Shown here: in pieces, positions 8,833 through 17,565 of the stretch
How the letters are laid out: each line of letters opens with the position of its first letter
How positions within the stretch are numbered: the stretch's first letter is position 1
Source of the DNA: Micropruina sp.
Lineage (GTDB): Bacteria > Actinomycetota > Actinomycetes > Propionibacteriales > Propionibacteriaceae
Assembly: GCA_016711205.1 (NCBI GenBank)
Contig: JADJTM010000003.1
Location: 186,001-250,000, forward strand
Length of the DNA stretch: 64,000 nt
Direction of reading: 5' to 3'
Made by a program: the position numbers and the translations under genes
Notes under the pieces: generated by a model
Seen by the model: only the letters and a program-made list of their open reading frames with translations
What the model was told of the DNA's origin: nothing
Database searches by the model: none

Positions 8833-9675
8833 TCACAGCCGGCCGATCACCTCGTCGAGCATCGTCTCGGTCAAGCGTCCGGTGAAGGTGTTCTGCTGGC
8901 TCACGTGGTAGCTGCCGACCAGCCGCACGGCACGGCCGTCCGCCTGCAGCACGGCCTCGGACCCGTGACCGAAGCGAGGTTTGGGACGGGGCACCGTCCA
9001 GCCCAGCCGGCGAGCAGCGGCCAGCGTGGCGTCCCAGGCGATCGAGCCCAGCGCCAGAATCGAGCGCAGCCCGCCGAGGGCCAGCTGCAGGTCGCGATCG
9101 AGCCACGGCGCGCATGCGGCCCGCTCGCTCGGCAGCGGCTTGTTGTCGGGGGGAGCGCAGCGCACCGCGGCGACGATGCGAATGCCGCCCAGCCGCAACC
9201 CGTCGCCGGCATGGACCGACGTCGGCTGGTTGGCGTAGCCCGCGCGGTGCAGGGCGGCGAACAACCAATCGCCCGACCGGTCGCCGGTGAACACCCGTCC
9301 GGTGCGGTTGGCGCCGTGCGCGGCCGGTGCGAGCCCGACGATCAGCACCGCGGCGCGCGGGTCGCCGAACGAGGGTGCCGGACGTCCCCAGTACGGCTGG
9401 TCGGCGAACGACGCCCTGCGCTGGGCTGCGACGTGCTCGCGCCAGGACACCAACCGGGGGCAGGCCCGGCAGACCGACACCCGGGCATCCAGCGTGGCCA
9501 GGTCGCCTGACGAGCCGGCGAGCGACACCACCTGGCCGGCCTCGGCCGCCACCGGGGTGACCGGCGTGGCCGGATCGTCCGGCCAGCCGGTGCCTGGCGG
9601 AACCGGGGAGGGGTACGGCACCCCCGTCAACGGGTGCGGCAGCAGTGCCGGCGCCTCGGGACGAGGAACGCTCAC
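8833..9675 (-). CDS. Uracil-DNA glycosylase, family 5 (UdgB-type)
   Basis: 280 residues from a GTG at 9675 (MSVPRPEAPALLPHPLTG). The upstream frame is open, but it lies inside the exonuclease III gene and is not used. Motifs: VCRACPRL (iron-sulfur cysteines), GLAPAAHGANRTGRVFTG (motif A of family 4/5 enzymes), RCAPPDNKPLPSE with two further cysteines, and SYHVSQQNTFTGRLT (motif B). The enzyme removes uracil, and in family 5 also other deaminated bases, from DNA. The start overlaps the stop of the exonuclease III gene by 4 nt, so the two are translated together and form a base-excision repair pair. Confidence 0.9.
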   Translation of the reverse strand: MSVPRPEAPALLPHPLTGVPYPSPVPPGTGWPDDPATPVTPVAAEAGQVVSLAGSSGDLATLDARVSVCRACPRLVSWREHVAAQRRASFADQPYWGRPAPSFGDPRAAVLIVGLAPAAHGANRTGRVFTGDRSGDWLFAALHRAGYANQPTSVHAGDGLRLGGIRIVAAVRCAPPDNKPLPSERAACAPWLDRDLQLALGGLRSILALGSIAWDATLAAARRLGWTVPRPKPRFGHGSEAVLQADGRAVRLVGSYHVSQQNTFTGRLTETMLDEVIGRL

Positions 9676-10538
9676 GACGACTGCGGCAGCTTCTTGGCGC
9701 CACGCCGCGGCGTGCGCGGGGCGGAGGGCGGCGGCACCACCGGCCCGATGTCGCCGTCGGGGGCCTCGTCGAGATCGACGATGACCGGCGCGTGATCGCT
9801 GGGCCCGGTGCCCTTGCGGGCCTGCCGGTCGACGAACGCCGCAGCCACCCGCGCCGACGTGGCCGCATCGGCCAGCACCAGATCGATCCGCATGCCGAGA
9901 TCCTGGTGGAACATGCCGGCCCGGTAGTCCCAGTAGCTGAACACCCGCTCGTGCGGCCAGCGCTCGCGCACCACATCGTGCAGCCCCAGCCCGGTCAGCG
10001 ACTGCAGCGCCGCCCGCTCCGGGCCCGTCACGTGGGTCTGCCCGACGTAGGCCACCGGGTCGAACACGTCGGCGTCGGCCGGGGCGATGTTCAGGTCGCC
10101 GCACAACGCGACCGGCATCGGCCCGGACGCCACGCTGTCGCGCAGCGCCGACAGCCACGCCAGCTTGTAGTGATAGTGCTCGGAGTCGGGGACCCGCCCG
10201 TTGGGCACATAGAGGCTGTGCACGCGCAGCCCCCCACAGGTGGCGCTGATGGCGCGCGCCTCGGGGTCGGGAAAGCCGGGCATGGCGGCGAACCCACGCT
10301 CGACATCGTGCAACCCCACCCGCGAGAGCAGCGCAACGCCGTTCCACTGCGACTGGCCGTTGCTGGCGAACTCGTAGCCACGCTCGGCCAGCGCGCTGCC
10401 GAGCAGCTCGGCGAACGCGTCGTCGGTGAGCTTGGTCTCTTGCAGGCACACCACATCGGGGCGCCGCTGGTCGAGCCACGGCAGCAGCCGTGGCACTCGC
10501 TGTTTCACCGAGTTGACGTTCCAGGTCGCCAGGCGCAT
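9672..10538 (-). CDS. xth: Exodeoxyribonuclease III / AP endonuclease
   Basis: 288 residues. MRLATWNVNSVKQRVPRLL is the canonical ExoIII opening. The metal-binding glutamate is in CLQETKLTD, the active-site segment is LCGDLNIAPADADVFD, and the final motif is SDHAPVIVDLD with the catalytic Asp-His. This Mg-dependent nuclease cuts 5' of abasic sites and trims 3' ends in base-excision repair. It is the first gene of a two-gene minus-strand unit; its stop overlaps the start of the uracil-DNA glycosylase by 4 nt. The C-terminus is slightly basic (RTPRRGAKKLPQSS). Confidence 0.93.
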   Translation of the reverse strand: MRLATWNVNSVKQRVPRLLPWLDQRRPDVVCLQETKLTDDAFAELLGSALAERGYEFASNGQSQWNGVALLSRVGLHDVERGFAAMPGFPDPEARAISATCGGLRVHSLYVPNGRVPDSEHYHYKLAWLSALRDSVASGPMPVALCGDLNIAPADADVFDPVAYVGQTHVTGPERAALQSLTGLGLHDVVRERWPHERVFSYWDYRAGMFHQDLGMRIDLVLADAATSARVAAAFVDRQARKGTGPSDHAPVIVDLDEAPDGDIGPVVPPPSAPRTPRRGAKKLPQSS

Positions 10539-10640
10539 TCCCGAAGGTTAACCCCCGCCAGCCACAGGAACCGTCCGGACGGTTTCCCAGCCTGTGCCAG
10601 AATCGATGCGCGACACCATCTGCCCCTGATCGGAACGACA

Positions 10641-11465
10641 TTGCTTGTCTGCGAGGCCTGCGGCCAACGGCTCGTCGAGCCGGCGCAAAGCTGCTCCCGC
10701 TGCGGCCGGCCGGTGCCGCAACGGGTCTCCGCCGGTCATCTGAGCAGAACGGCGCTCGCCGGACGTTCCGGTGCCTCCAACTACGCGACGATCGGCGCGG
10801 CCTCCACAGCAGCATCCGACACGGCCTTCGACGCAGCACCCTTCGGCACAGCACCGTTCGACACAGCGCACGTCGACACAGCACCGTTTGACACAGCGCA
10901 CGTCGACTCTGGGTCGTTCACCCCCGACGAGGCGCAGGCGAGTGAGTCGGCGCCACCGACAGCGACGCCGCCGGCATCGAGCGGGCAGGACCCGTCGTCA
11001 CCGTCCAGCCCCGAGTGGGATCCGGACGCGACCACCAGATTCACCCCGATCTACGCCAGCCACAGCAGGGGCAAGAACACCGCCGCTCTGGTCGGACTCG
11101 CCGTCTGTGTGGTGGCGGCGGTGGTCAGCCTGGCCGGCCTGATCGCGCAGACGGTCGCAACCGGCCCGGCGCTGCCCCGTCAGTCGGCCACCGCGTCCGC
11201 CTCGCCCACCGCGCTCAGCACCGTGGTGCCCCGCAACGCCACCGTCTGCACCCCCGAACTCGCGCGCAACAACAAGACCAACTGCACGCTCGCACAGCGG
11301 GTGTTCACGGCGGTGCGCACGCTCGGCACCGATCTGCCCGACACGTTCCGGGTGACCATCACCGATCCGCAGACCAGCAAGAACGTCACCTACGTGTGCA
11401 GCATCAAGTCGTGGATCGAATGCGACAACGGCGATGCCACGATCTACGTGCGCCGGGTGGCCTGA
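10641..11465 (+). CDS. Zinc-ribbon, single-pass membrane protein of unknown function
   Basis: Best read from the TTG at 10641 (274 residues), because it places the zinc ribbon CEACGQRLVEPAQSCSRCG at residues ~4-22; the start is uncertain since no good ribosome binding site is visible. After the ribbon comes a low-complexity linker rich in T, A, S and D that includes a duplicated ten-residue unit (APFDTAHVDT, 10856-10915). A membrane helix (AALVGLAVCVVAAVVSLAGL) follows, then a short extracellular domain with four cysteines (ATVCTPEL, KTNCTLAQ, TYVCSIKS, IECDNGD). The layout suggests a cytoplasmic ribbon joined to a small disulfide-bonded outer domain. I do not recognise the outer domain. Confidence 0.6.
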   Translation: MLVCEACGQRLVEPAQSCSRCGRPVPQRVSAGHLSRTALAGRSGASNYATIGAASTAASDTAFDAAPFGTAPFDTAHVDTAPFDTAHVDSGSFTPDEAQASESAPPTATPPASSGQDPSSPSSPEWDPDATTRFTPIYASHSRGKNTAALVGLAVCVVAAVVSLAGLIAQTVATGPALPRQSATASASPTALSTVVPRNATVCTPELARNNKTNCTLAQRVFTAVRTLGTDLPDTFRVTITDPQTSKNVTYVCSIKSWIECDNGDATIYVRRVA

Positions 11466-11485
11466 CCGGACGAAGCCCGGTCAGG
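11461..11485. terminator. Bidirectional hairpin overlapping two stop codons
   Basis: CCTGACCGG (11461-11469) and CCGGTCAGG (11477-11485) form a 9-bp stem with a 7-nt loop. The left arm contains the plus-strand stop TGA and the right arm contains the start of the minus-strand stop, so the convergent genes share it. Confidence 0.6.
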
Positions 11486-11966
11486 GGGCGATGCGGGCGC
11501 CGGCCAGCCTCGCGGTGCGCAGTTTGGCCCACGATCCGTGCACGCCCAGCGTCGCGAGCGTGGCCGGCGGGTAGCGGTAGGCGATCACGGCCCGGGCGGC
11601 CGGTACGGACGACTCGTCCGCAAGCAGGTGCGCCAGCGCCGGAATGCCAGGGGCATGGCCCACCACCACCACGCAGTTGCAGCCCTCAGGCACCGACCTG
11701 AGTTGCAGGAGTATCTGCTGCGCTCCGGCGTTGTAGATCTCATCGCGGGCGATCACCGGCAGGCCCAACCCCAACGCCTCGGCGGTCTGCCTGGCGCGAG
11801 TGGCGGACGAGGCCAGAATCAGGTCGACCCCGGCGTCGCGCAGAAATGCGCCCACCCCTCGCGCCTGCTGCACGCCCCGCGAACTGAGCGGACGGACGCG
11901 GTCGCCGTCGGGCCCGGGCGATTGCCATTGGGCCTCGGCGTGGCGCAGCAGGTGCAGGGTTCTCAC
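11481..11966 (-). CDS. SixA-like histidine phosphatase
   Basis: 161 residues from GTG. MRTLHLLRHAEAQW has the RHG-type catalytic motif with the phosphorylated histidine; ASSATRARQTAEAL and VVVVGHAPGIPAL supply the other active-site Arg and His. This fits the SixA branch (phosphohistidine phosphatases, ~160 residues). The natural substrate in actinobacteria is not known to me. The start overlaps the ppa stop by 4 nt, so it is the second gene of a ppa-sixA unit. The open frame upstream is a shadow of other genes. Confidence 0.85.
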   Translation of the reverse strand: MRTLHLLRHAEAQWQSPGPDGDRVRPLSSRGVQQARGVGAFLRDAGVDLILASSATRARQTAEALGLGLPVIARDEIYNAGAQQILLQLRSVPEGCNCVVVVGHAPGIPALAHLLADESSVPAARAVIAYRYPPATLATLGVHGSWAKLRTARLAGARIAP

Positions 11967-12511
11967 TCGGTGCGGGTGAATTCGTTCTCGAAGTCGCTGC
12001 CCGAGGCGCGCCGCCAGCTCTCGAAGATCTCTTTCTCGGCCTCGGTGCGGCCGACCCAGACGGCGCCTTCGACCGATTTGCCGGGTTCGAGGTCCTTGTA
12101 GACGGCGAAGAAGTGCTCGATCTCGAGCAGGGTGAGCTGCGGCAGGTCCTTGAGTTCGGTCAGATAGTCCTGGCGCTGATCGGCCACCGGGATGCACAGC
12201 ACCTTGTCGTCGCCACCCATCTCGTCGGTCATCCGGAACATGCCGATCGCCCGGCACTCGACCAGAGCGCCCGGGAAGGTGGCTTCGGGAATGAGCACCA
12301 TGGCATCGAGCGGATCGCCGTCCTGACCGAGGGTGCCTTCGATGAAGCCGTAGTCGTTGGGGTACTGCGTCGAGGTGAACAGGGTGCGGTCGAGCCGTAT
12401 GCGCCCGGTGTGATGGTCCATCTCGTACTTGTTCTTGGTGCCCTTGGGAATCTCGATGGTGACGTCGAAGTGCAAGCTCGGCTGGATTTTGGGGCGCGTG
12501 TAGTCGGCCAC
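11963..12511 (-). CDS. ppa: Inorganic pyrophosphatase (class I)
   Basis: 182 residues. I choose the GTG that gives VADYTRPKIQPSLHFDVTIE because AAAGGGGA lies at the right distance upstream; a TTG six codons earlier is possible. The family signature is intact: EIPKGTKNKYEMDHHTGRIR, YPNDYGFIEGT, and the metal-binding DGDPLDAMVL. It hydrolyses pyrophosphate to phosphate in the cytoplasm, pulling biosynthetic reactions forward. It is divergent from dacB and co-translated with the downstream sixA-like gene. Confidence 0.95.
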   Translation of the reverse strand: MADYTRPKIQPSLHFDVTIEIPKGTKNKYEMDHHTGRIRLDRTLFTSTQYPNDYGFIEGTLGQDGDPLDAMVLIPEATFPGALVECRAIGMFRMTDEMGGDDKVLCIPVADQRQDYLTELKDLPQLTLLEIEHFFAVYKDLEPGKSVEGAVWVGRTEAEKEIFESWRRASGSDFENEFTRTE

Positions 12512-12590
12512 GTGCAGGTCCCCTTTCAAAGGCTGTCATGATGGCTCGGATGCCATTTTTGAGCCTATCGTCAACCACGCCGCAGGCAAC

Positions 12591-13988
12591 ATGCCCAGGC
12601 GCGCGCTGACTCGCCGTGCGGGCAGGGCGGCCCGGCTGGGGCGCAACCTGGTGCTGGTGCTGCTGGCGGTGGTGGTGATTGCCGCCGGGGTGCTGCTGGC
12701 GGTGCCGCAGTGGCGGGCCGCGGTGCTTCCGTCCGGCAGCATCACGTACACGGCCTCCGCACCGGCGGCTTGGCGTGCGCCCGAGACCGCACCGGCCGCC
12801 GGCCTGCCGCTGGATGATCTCGAAGCCACCGCGGCCCCGGCGGCGAAGGCGCTGGCGGCCCGGGTACCCGCACTGGGCAAGGGGGCGGCGGCACCCCCCG
12901 GACTGGTGCTGATCGACCCCGCCACCGGCAAGGTGCTGGTCAAACGGTCCGACCGCGCACTGATGCCGGCGTCCACGATGAAGCTGCTCACCTGCCTGGT
13001 GGCCCTGGACGCCCTCGGCGGCGACCGCACCTTCAGCACGTCCGTGGTCAGCCCGAGCAAGGGCGTGGTGGTGCTGCGCGGCGGCGGTGATCCGCTGTTG
13101 CAGGACGCCCGCACCACCGGACGCGCCTCGCTGCAGCAACTCGCCGCCACCACCGCGTCCGCGCTGAAGAAGCAGGGCGTGACGAAGGTGGCGCTCGGCT
13201 ACGACGCGACGCTGTTCTCGGGTGCTTCGTGGCAGCGGCACTGGACCGACAACTACCGCTACTCGGTGTCGCCGATCACCGCCCTGACCGTCGGCTCCGG
13301 CTTTCGGGCCGACACCGGTGAGGCCGAGAAGAACCCGGCCGCTGCAGCCGCGAAGGCGTTCGCCAAGCGGTTGAAGAAGGCGGGCATCACGGTGACCAGC
13401 ACCAAGCCCAGAGCGGTCGCGGCCGACGACCAGGTGCTGGCCGCGATGCAATCGGCGCCGGTCGATCAGCTGATCGAGCACACTCTGCGCTACAGCGACA
13501 ACGTGGCCGCCGAGACGCTCGCCCGGCACGTCGGCCTGGCGCAGCGTCGCGGGGGCGGCTTCAGCGGAGCCGAGGCGGCCAGCCGGGCCAGCCTGAAGAA
13601 GCTGGGGGTGTGGAGCGCGGGAATGGTGCTCGACGACAACAGCGGGCTGAGCCGCAACAACCGGGTGTCGCCAGGGGCGTTGGCCCGCACGATGAAGCTG
13701 GTGCTGGTCGAGGACCGGCTCCGCAGCCTGCTGCTCGGCCTTCCGGTGGCGGGCGTGTCGGGCACCCTCTACGACCGTTTCGACGACAAGTCCGAGCGCT
13801 CCGGACGCGGGGTCGTCCGGGCCAAGACCGGCAGCCTGCGTGACGTGAGCGCGCTGGCCGGCTACCTGATCACTGCGGACGGTGCCCCGCTGGTGTTCGC
13901 GATCGTGGCCAACGGCGTGGCGCGTCCGCTCGAGGTGCGCAACTGGATGGACCGCACCACCGCAGGCTGGGCCTCCTGCGGCTGCTGA
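12591..13988 (+). CDS. dacB: D-alanyl-D-alanine carboxypeptidase/endopeptidase (PBP4, DacB family)
   Basis: 465 residues. A short basic N-terminus and one membrane helix (NLVLVLLAVVVIAAGVLLAV) anchor or export it. The three penicillin-binding motifs are present: S128-T-M-K131 in LMPASTMKLLTC, S302-D-N304 in RYSDNVAAE, and K412-T-G414 in RAKTGSLRDV. It cleaves terminal D-Ala and peptide cross-links of peptidoglycan outside the membrane. It opens the conserved cluster leading to tilS-hpt-ftsH. The ppa gene upstream is divergent. Confidence 0.93.
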   Translation: MPRRALTRRAGRAARLGRNLVLVLLAVVVIAAGVLLAVPQWRAAVLPSGSITYTASAPAAWRAPETAPAAGLPLDDLEATAAPAAKALAARVPALGKGAAAPPGLVLIDPATGKVLVKRSDRALMPASTMKLLTCLVALDALGGDRTFSTSVVSPSKGVVVLRGGGDPLLQDARTTGRASLQQLAATTASALKKQGVTKVALGYDATLFSGASWQRHWTDNYRYSVSPITALTVGSGFRADTGEAEKNPAAAAAKAFAKRLKKAGITVTSTKPRAVAADDQVLAAMQSAPVDQLIEHTLRYSDNVAAETLARHVGLAQRRGGGFSGAEAASRASLKKLGVWSAGMVLDDNSGLSRNNRVSPGALARTMKLVLVEDRLRSLLLGLPVAGVSGTLYDRFDDKSERSGRGVVRAKTGSLRDVSALAGYLITADGAPLVFAIVANGVARPLEVRNWMDRTTAGWASCGC

Positions 13989-14106
13989 ACCCTGATCCAC
14001 CGATCTGCGCCTACTGCGCGACTTCATCCGGGTGCCCTGGCTGCTCCCGCGACGCTCAACAGACGACCCGCTTGCGCGACGGCTCACCCCCGGTCAGGGT
14101 GTTGGG

Positions 14107-14835
14107 GTGCATTCGAACGATTTCTGGACCGCCGAGGTGGCCGCCGACTACGACATCCTCGGTGCCGACATGTTCGCCGACGAGGTGCTCGTGCCCACCC
14201 TCGACCGGCTGGTCGAGCTTGCCGAGGGCGGACGGGTGCTCGAGTTCGCCGTCGGCACCGGGCGGGTGGCGGTGCCACTGCGGCGACGCGGCGTGGACGT
14301 GACCGGAATCGAGCTGTCGCCCGACATGGTGGCCCAGCTGCGCACCAAGCTGACCCAGGACGAGCTGCCGGTGCTGCTCGGCGACATGGCGACCGTGCGT
14401 GCCCCGGGCGCGTACTCGTTGGTCTATCTGGTGTTCAACACGATCGGCAACCTGCTCACCCAGGACGCCCAGGTCGAGTGTTTTCGCAACGCCGCGGCGC
14501 ACCTGCGACCGGGCGGACGGTTCCTGATCGAACTGTTCGTGCCTGATCCGACCCGCGGGCGCGATGCCAGCGTGTTCACCGCGCAGCCCGGCTACATCGG
14601 TCTTGACACCTACGAACCGGTCGAGCAGCAGTTGGTGTCGTACCACTTCCGCTTCGGGGACGGTCCCGAGGCCACCCTCGGCCGCACGCCGCAGCGGTAC
14701 GTCTGGCCGGCGGAACTCGATCTGATGGCCCGGTTGGCCGGGTTCGTCCGTGAATCGCGTCACGCGGATTTCTCCGGCACGCCCTTCACCGCCGCGTCCG
14801 GCTCGCACGTCACCGTCTACCGGTTGCCGGCCTAG
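14107..14835 (+). CDS. Class I SAM-dependent methyltransferase
   Basis: 242 residues from the GTG giving MHSNDFWTAEVAADYDILGAD; the frame extends 25 codons upstream but with residues unlike the family. The SAM-binding motif I is VLEFAVGTGRVAVPL, followed by DVTGIELSPDMVAQL (acidic residue of motif II) and AAHLRPGGRFLIELF. The fold is a class I methyltransferase of the methyltransf_25 type; the acceptor is unknown. It lies between dacB and the metalloprotease with no clear ribosome binding site, and its stop is 11 bp before the next start. Confidence 0.8.
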   Translation: MHSNDFWTAEVAADYDILGADMFADEVLVPTLDRLVELAEGGRVLEFAVGTGRVAVPLRRRGVDVTGIELSPDMVAQLRTKLTQDELPVLLGDMATVRAPGAYSLVYLVFNTIGNLLTQDAQVECFRNAAAHLRPGGRFLIELFVPDPTRGRDASVFTAQPGYIGLDTYEPVEQQLVSYHFRFGDGPEATLGRTPQRYVWPAELDLMARLAGFVRESRHADFSGTPFTAASGSHVTVYRLPA

Positions 14836-14838
14836 ACT
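14833..14838 (+). promoter_or_regulatory. -10 hexamer TAGACT, leaderless start of the metalloprotease gene
   Basis: TAGACT overlaps the stop codon of the methyltransferase gene and ends 7 nt before the ATG at 14846. Confidence 0.5.
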
Positions 14839-14845
14839 GCGAGCC

Positions 14846-15829
14846 ATGAGCGCGGTTCCCTGCGTCGACTGGCAGGTCGCAGCCGCCACCGGCCGCTTTC
14901 TGGCTACCCCCGGCCTTGACGTGACCAGCGCCGAGGCGGACGCCGTCGTCGCCGACCTGCGGCAGGCCGCGGTGCGGGCGGTCGATGCGATCGCGCAGGC
15001 TTCGGAGTTGCCCGCACGCACCCCGTCCGAGGTGCTGGTGGTCGGCCGCGACAGCTGGATCGACGCGGCAACCGACATGAGCCGGACGATGCTCGCGGCG
15101 GTCGGTCAGCAACCCCCCTCGTCGCTGGGCGAGAAGGTCGCCGGCCGGCTGGCGGGCGCGCAGCTCGGTGCGGCCTTCGCCTTCGTCGCCACTCGACTGC
15201 TCGGTCAGTACGACCCCTACTCGGCCACGCCGCGGCTGCTGCTGGTGGCGCCCAACATCGTGGCCGCCGAGCGCGCGATGGGCGTCGATCCCCTCAGTTT
15301 CCGGCAGTGGGTGGTGCTGCACGAACAGACCCACCGCGCCCAGTTCGCGGCGGCCGGCTGGCTTCCGCAACACCTGTTGGGCCTCATGCGCACCATGTTC
15401 GACGAGTCGGACCACGGCGCCCCCCGTCCCAGCGCACCGAGGCCGCGTCCCTTCGCCGGACTGCTGTCACCCGCGCAGCAGAGCACCCTCGACCGCATCA
15501 CCGCCGTGATGTCGCTGCTCGAAGGACACGCCGACGTGATGATGGACCGTGCCGCGCCCGGCCTGGTGCCGCAGGTCGACGTGCTGCGCGCCCGGATGGA
15601 GGCCCGCCGGGACGCGGCCGGCCTGGTGCAGGTGATCTCGCGGCTGCTCGGCCTGCGGGCCAAGCGCGAGCAGTACCTGCACGGCGCGAGCTTCTGCCGC
15701 GCGGTGCTGGACGAGGCCGGCATCGCCACCCTGAACCAGGCGTTCACCGCGCCCGCTTCGTTGCCCACGCTCAGCGAACTGCACGACCCGCTCGGCTGGC
15801 TGCGGCGGGTGAGCGTGCCGGTCGGCTGA
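14846..15829 (+). CDS. Zinc-dependent metalloprotease (DUF2342 family)
   Basis: 327 residues. The zinc motif HEQTH lies in FRQWVVLHEQTHRAQFAAAGW; downstream LEGHADVMMDRA supplies a further acidic/His element. The family is nearly confined to actinobacteria and is often labelled coenzyme F420 biosynthesis-associated on weak grounds; its true role is unknown. It is placed as usual directly before tilS, its TGA overlapping the tilS ATG (ATGA). A TAGACT -10 hexamer 7 nt before the ATG suggests a leaderless transcript covering this gene and tilS. Confidence 0.85.
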   Translation: MSAVPCVDWQVAAATGRFLATPGLDVTSAEADAVVADLRQAAVRAVDAIAQASELPARTPSEVLVVGRDSWIDAATDMSRTMLAAVGQQPPSSLGEKVAGRLAGAQLGAAFAFVATRLLGQYDPYSATPRLLLVAPNIVAAERAMGVDPLSFRQWVVLHEQTHRAQFAAAGWLPQHLLGLMRTMFDESDHGAPRPSAPRPRPFAGLLSPAQQSTLDRITAVMSLLEGHADVMMDRAAPGLVPQVDVLRARMEARRDAAGLVQVISRLLGLRAKREQYLHGASFCRAVLDEAGIATLNQAFTAPASLPTLSELHDPLGWLRRVSVPVG

Positions 15830-16791
15830 TGGCGCGGCGGGCGTTGGGTGCGGCGGGCCTGGCCGTGCTGCAGGCGGTCCAGGCCGCGCACGATCGCGAC
15901 GACCTGATGGTGGCCTGCTCGGGGGGCGCCGACTCGCTGGCTCTCGCGCTGGCGGCCAGGGTGCTGGCCGAGCGCGCCGGCTGCCGCGTCCGGGCCGTCG
16001 TGGTCGACCACGGCCTGCAACCGGGTTCGGCAGCACACAGCGCTCAGGTCGCAGAGCGGCTGGGCACGCTCGGCCTGCCCGCCCAGGTGGTCGCCGTCAG
16101 CGTCCAGCCCACCGGCGAGGGTCCCGAGGCCGCTGCCCGCGAGGCGCGCTACCGGGCCCTGGACGATGCCCTCGCGCCCGGCGAGCGCTGTTACCTGGGC
16201 CACACCCTCGACGACCAGGCCGAGACGGTGCTGCTCGGCCTGGCGCGTGGTTCGGGTCTGCGCTCGCTGGCCGGCATGCCCGTCGCGCGGGACAGCTTCG
16301 TCCGACCCCTGCTGGGGCTGCGCCGGGCGATCACCCGGCAGAGCTGCCTTGAGCAGAACCTCACCTGGTGGGACGACCCGCACAACGCCGAATCGCGGTT
16401 CAGCCGGGTGCGGGTGCGCGGCGCGGTGTTGCCGGTGCTCGAGTCAGAACTCGGGCCGGGCGTCGCCGAGGCGCTCGCCCGCACCGCCGACCTCGCTCGC
16501 GACGACGCCGACGCGTTGGACGCCCTCGCCCTGAACGCCCTCGCCGCCTCGCGCGAGGAGTCTGGCCGGCTGAGCGTGACCGGAGTGAGCGGGCTGCCCG
16601 CCGCGCTGCGACACCGGGTGCTGCGGCTGTGGCTGCGCGCGCACGGGGCCGGCGAGCTCACCCGCGCCCACGTGCTGGCGGTCGCAGCCCTGGTCACCGA
16701 CTGGCACGGGCAGAAATGGGTCGAGGTACCCGGGCTGCGGGTGCGACGCAGCGAGGGCGAACTGCGCGCCGTCCAGCATCCGGCGGACTGA
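15829..16791 (+). CDS. tilS: tRNA(Ile) lysidine synthetase
   Basis: 320 residues. The PP-loop ATPase motif S31-GGADS-36 sits in LMVACSGGADSLALAL, followed by VVVDHGLQPGS and LGHTLDDQAETVLLGLARG, both typical of TilS. It converts the wobble cytidine of tRNA-Ile(CAU) to lysidine so that AUA is read as isoleucine. The start ATG overlaps the upstream stop. The C-terminal domain is short, as in most actinobacterial TilS. The downstream gene hpt starts 46 bp later from its own promoter. Confidence 0.92.
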   Translation: MARRALGAAGLAVLQAVQAAHDRDDLMVACSGGADSLALALAARVLAERAGCRVRAVVVDHGLQPGSAAHSAQVAERLGTLGLPAQVVAVSVQPTGEGPEAAAREARYRALDDALAPGERCYLGHTLDDQAETVLLGLARGSGLRSLAGMPVARDSFVRPLLGLRRAITRQSCLEQNLTWWDDPHNAESRFSRVRVRGAVLPVLESELGPGVAEALARTADLARDDADALDALALNALAASREESGRLSVTGVSGLPAALRHRVLRLWLRAHGAGELTRAHVLAVAALVTDWHGQKWVEVPGLRVRRSEGELRAVQHPAD

Positions 16792-16823
16792 TCTCAGCGA
16801 CGGTCCTGGCGTCCGGGTTCGAC

Positions 16824-16829
16824 TATGGT
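16824..16829 (+). promoter_or_regulatory. -10 hexamer TATGGT upstream of hpt
   Basis: TATGGT ends 8 nt before the GTG at 16838; no ribosome binding site is seen, consistent with a leaderless start. Confidence 0.45.
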
Positions 16830-16837
16830 GACCATTC

Positions 16838-17389
16838 GTGGACGCCAGTGACATCAGGTCCGACCTTTCCGACGTGCTGTACACCTCCGATCAGATCCAG
16901 GCGCGGCTGGCCGAACTCGCCGCCGAGATCGAGGCCGACTACGCCGGCCGCGACCTGCTGCTGGTCGGGGTGCTGAACGGCGCGATCATGGTGATGGCCG
17001 ACCTTTCACGCACCCTTGCCCGGCACTGCGAGATGGACTGGATGGCGATCTCGTCCTACGGATCCGGCACCCAGAGCTCCGGCGTGGTGCGCATTCTGAA
17101 AGACCTCAACACCGATCTGGACGGGCGGCACGTGCTGGTCGTCGAAGACATCGTCGACACCGGACTGACCCTCGCGTACCTGATCCAGAACCTGAAATCG
17201 CGCAATCCGGCGAGCATCGAGGTGATGGCGATGTTCCGCAAGCCGGAGGCATTGCGCAGCCCGGTAGAGGTCAAGTACGTCGGCTACGACCTCCCCAACG
17301 AGTTCGTGGTCGGTTACGGGCTCGACTACGCCGGCCGGTACCGCAATCTGCGTGACATCGGCACCCTGTCGCCGCACGTGTATTCGTGA
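16838..17389 (+). CDS. hpt: Hypoxanthine phosphoribosyltransferase
   Basis: 183 residues from GTG. The PRPP-binding loop VLVVEDIVDTGLTL (residues ~101-114) carries the acidic pair and the TG needed for phosphoribosyl binding. GVLNGAIMVMADL and VGYGLDYAGRYRNL are the other family blocks. It salvages hypoxanthine and guanine to IMP and GMP with PRPP. tilS-hpt-ftsH is the standard order in actinobacteria, and the length is normal. Confidence 0.94.
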   Translation: MDASDIRSDLSDVLYTSDQIQARLAELAAEIEADYAGRDLLLVGVLNGAIMVMADLSRTLARHCEMDWMAISSYGSGTQSSGVVRILKDLNTDLDGRHVLVVEDIVDTGLTLAYLIQNLKSRNPASIEVMAMFRKPEALRSPVEVKYVGYDLPNEFVVGYGLDYAGRYRNLRDIGTLSPHVYS

Positions 17390-17519
17390 CGCACTCCTAG
17401 GCGCCCCGGCCGCCAGCCGTCTGCCCGTGCGCATGCCGGACGGCGCCTCGCCGCGGTCTCGTCGGTCAACGGACGACCGTTACCGCAGTCGTCCGGCGCC
17501 CTACCGCTCGGCACCCGTC

Positions 17520-17565
17520 TATTCTTGGTGGTCGGCGGCGGTGCCGCGCTCAGCAAAGGTGGGTA
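17520..17565 (+). promoter_or_regulatory. ftsH promoter and ribosome binding site
   Basis: TATTCT at 17520-17525 is a good -10 hexamer, and AAAGGTGGG at about 17555-17563 is a strong Shine-Dalgarno just before the ATG at 17566. ftsH thus has a short leader, unlike its leaderless neighbours. Confidence 0.5.

Noticed and set aside
11966..14087. Long minus-strand extension of the sixA-like gene across ppa and dacB
   Set aside because: The phosphatase homology begins at the GTG 11966; the rest is antisense or out-of-frame to real genes.
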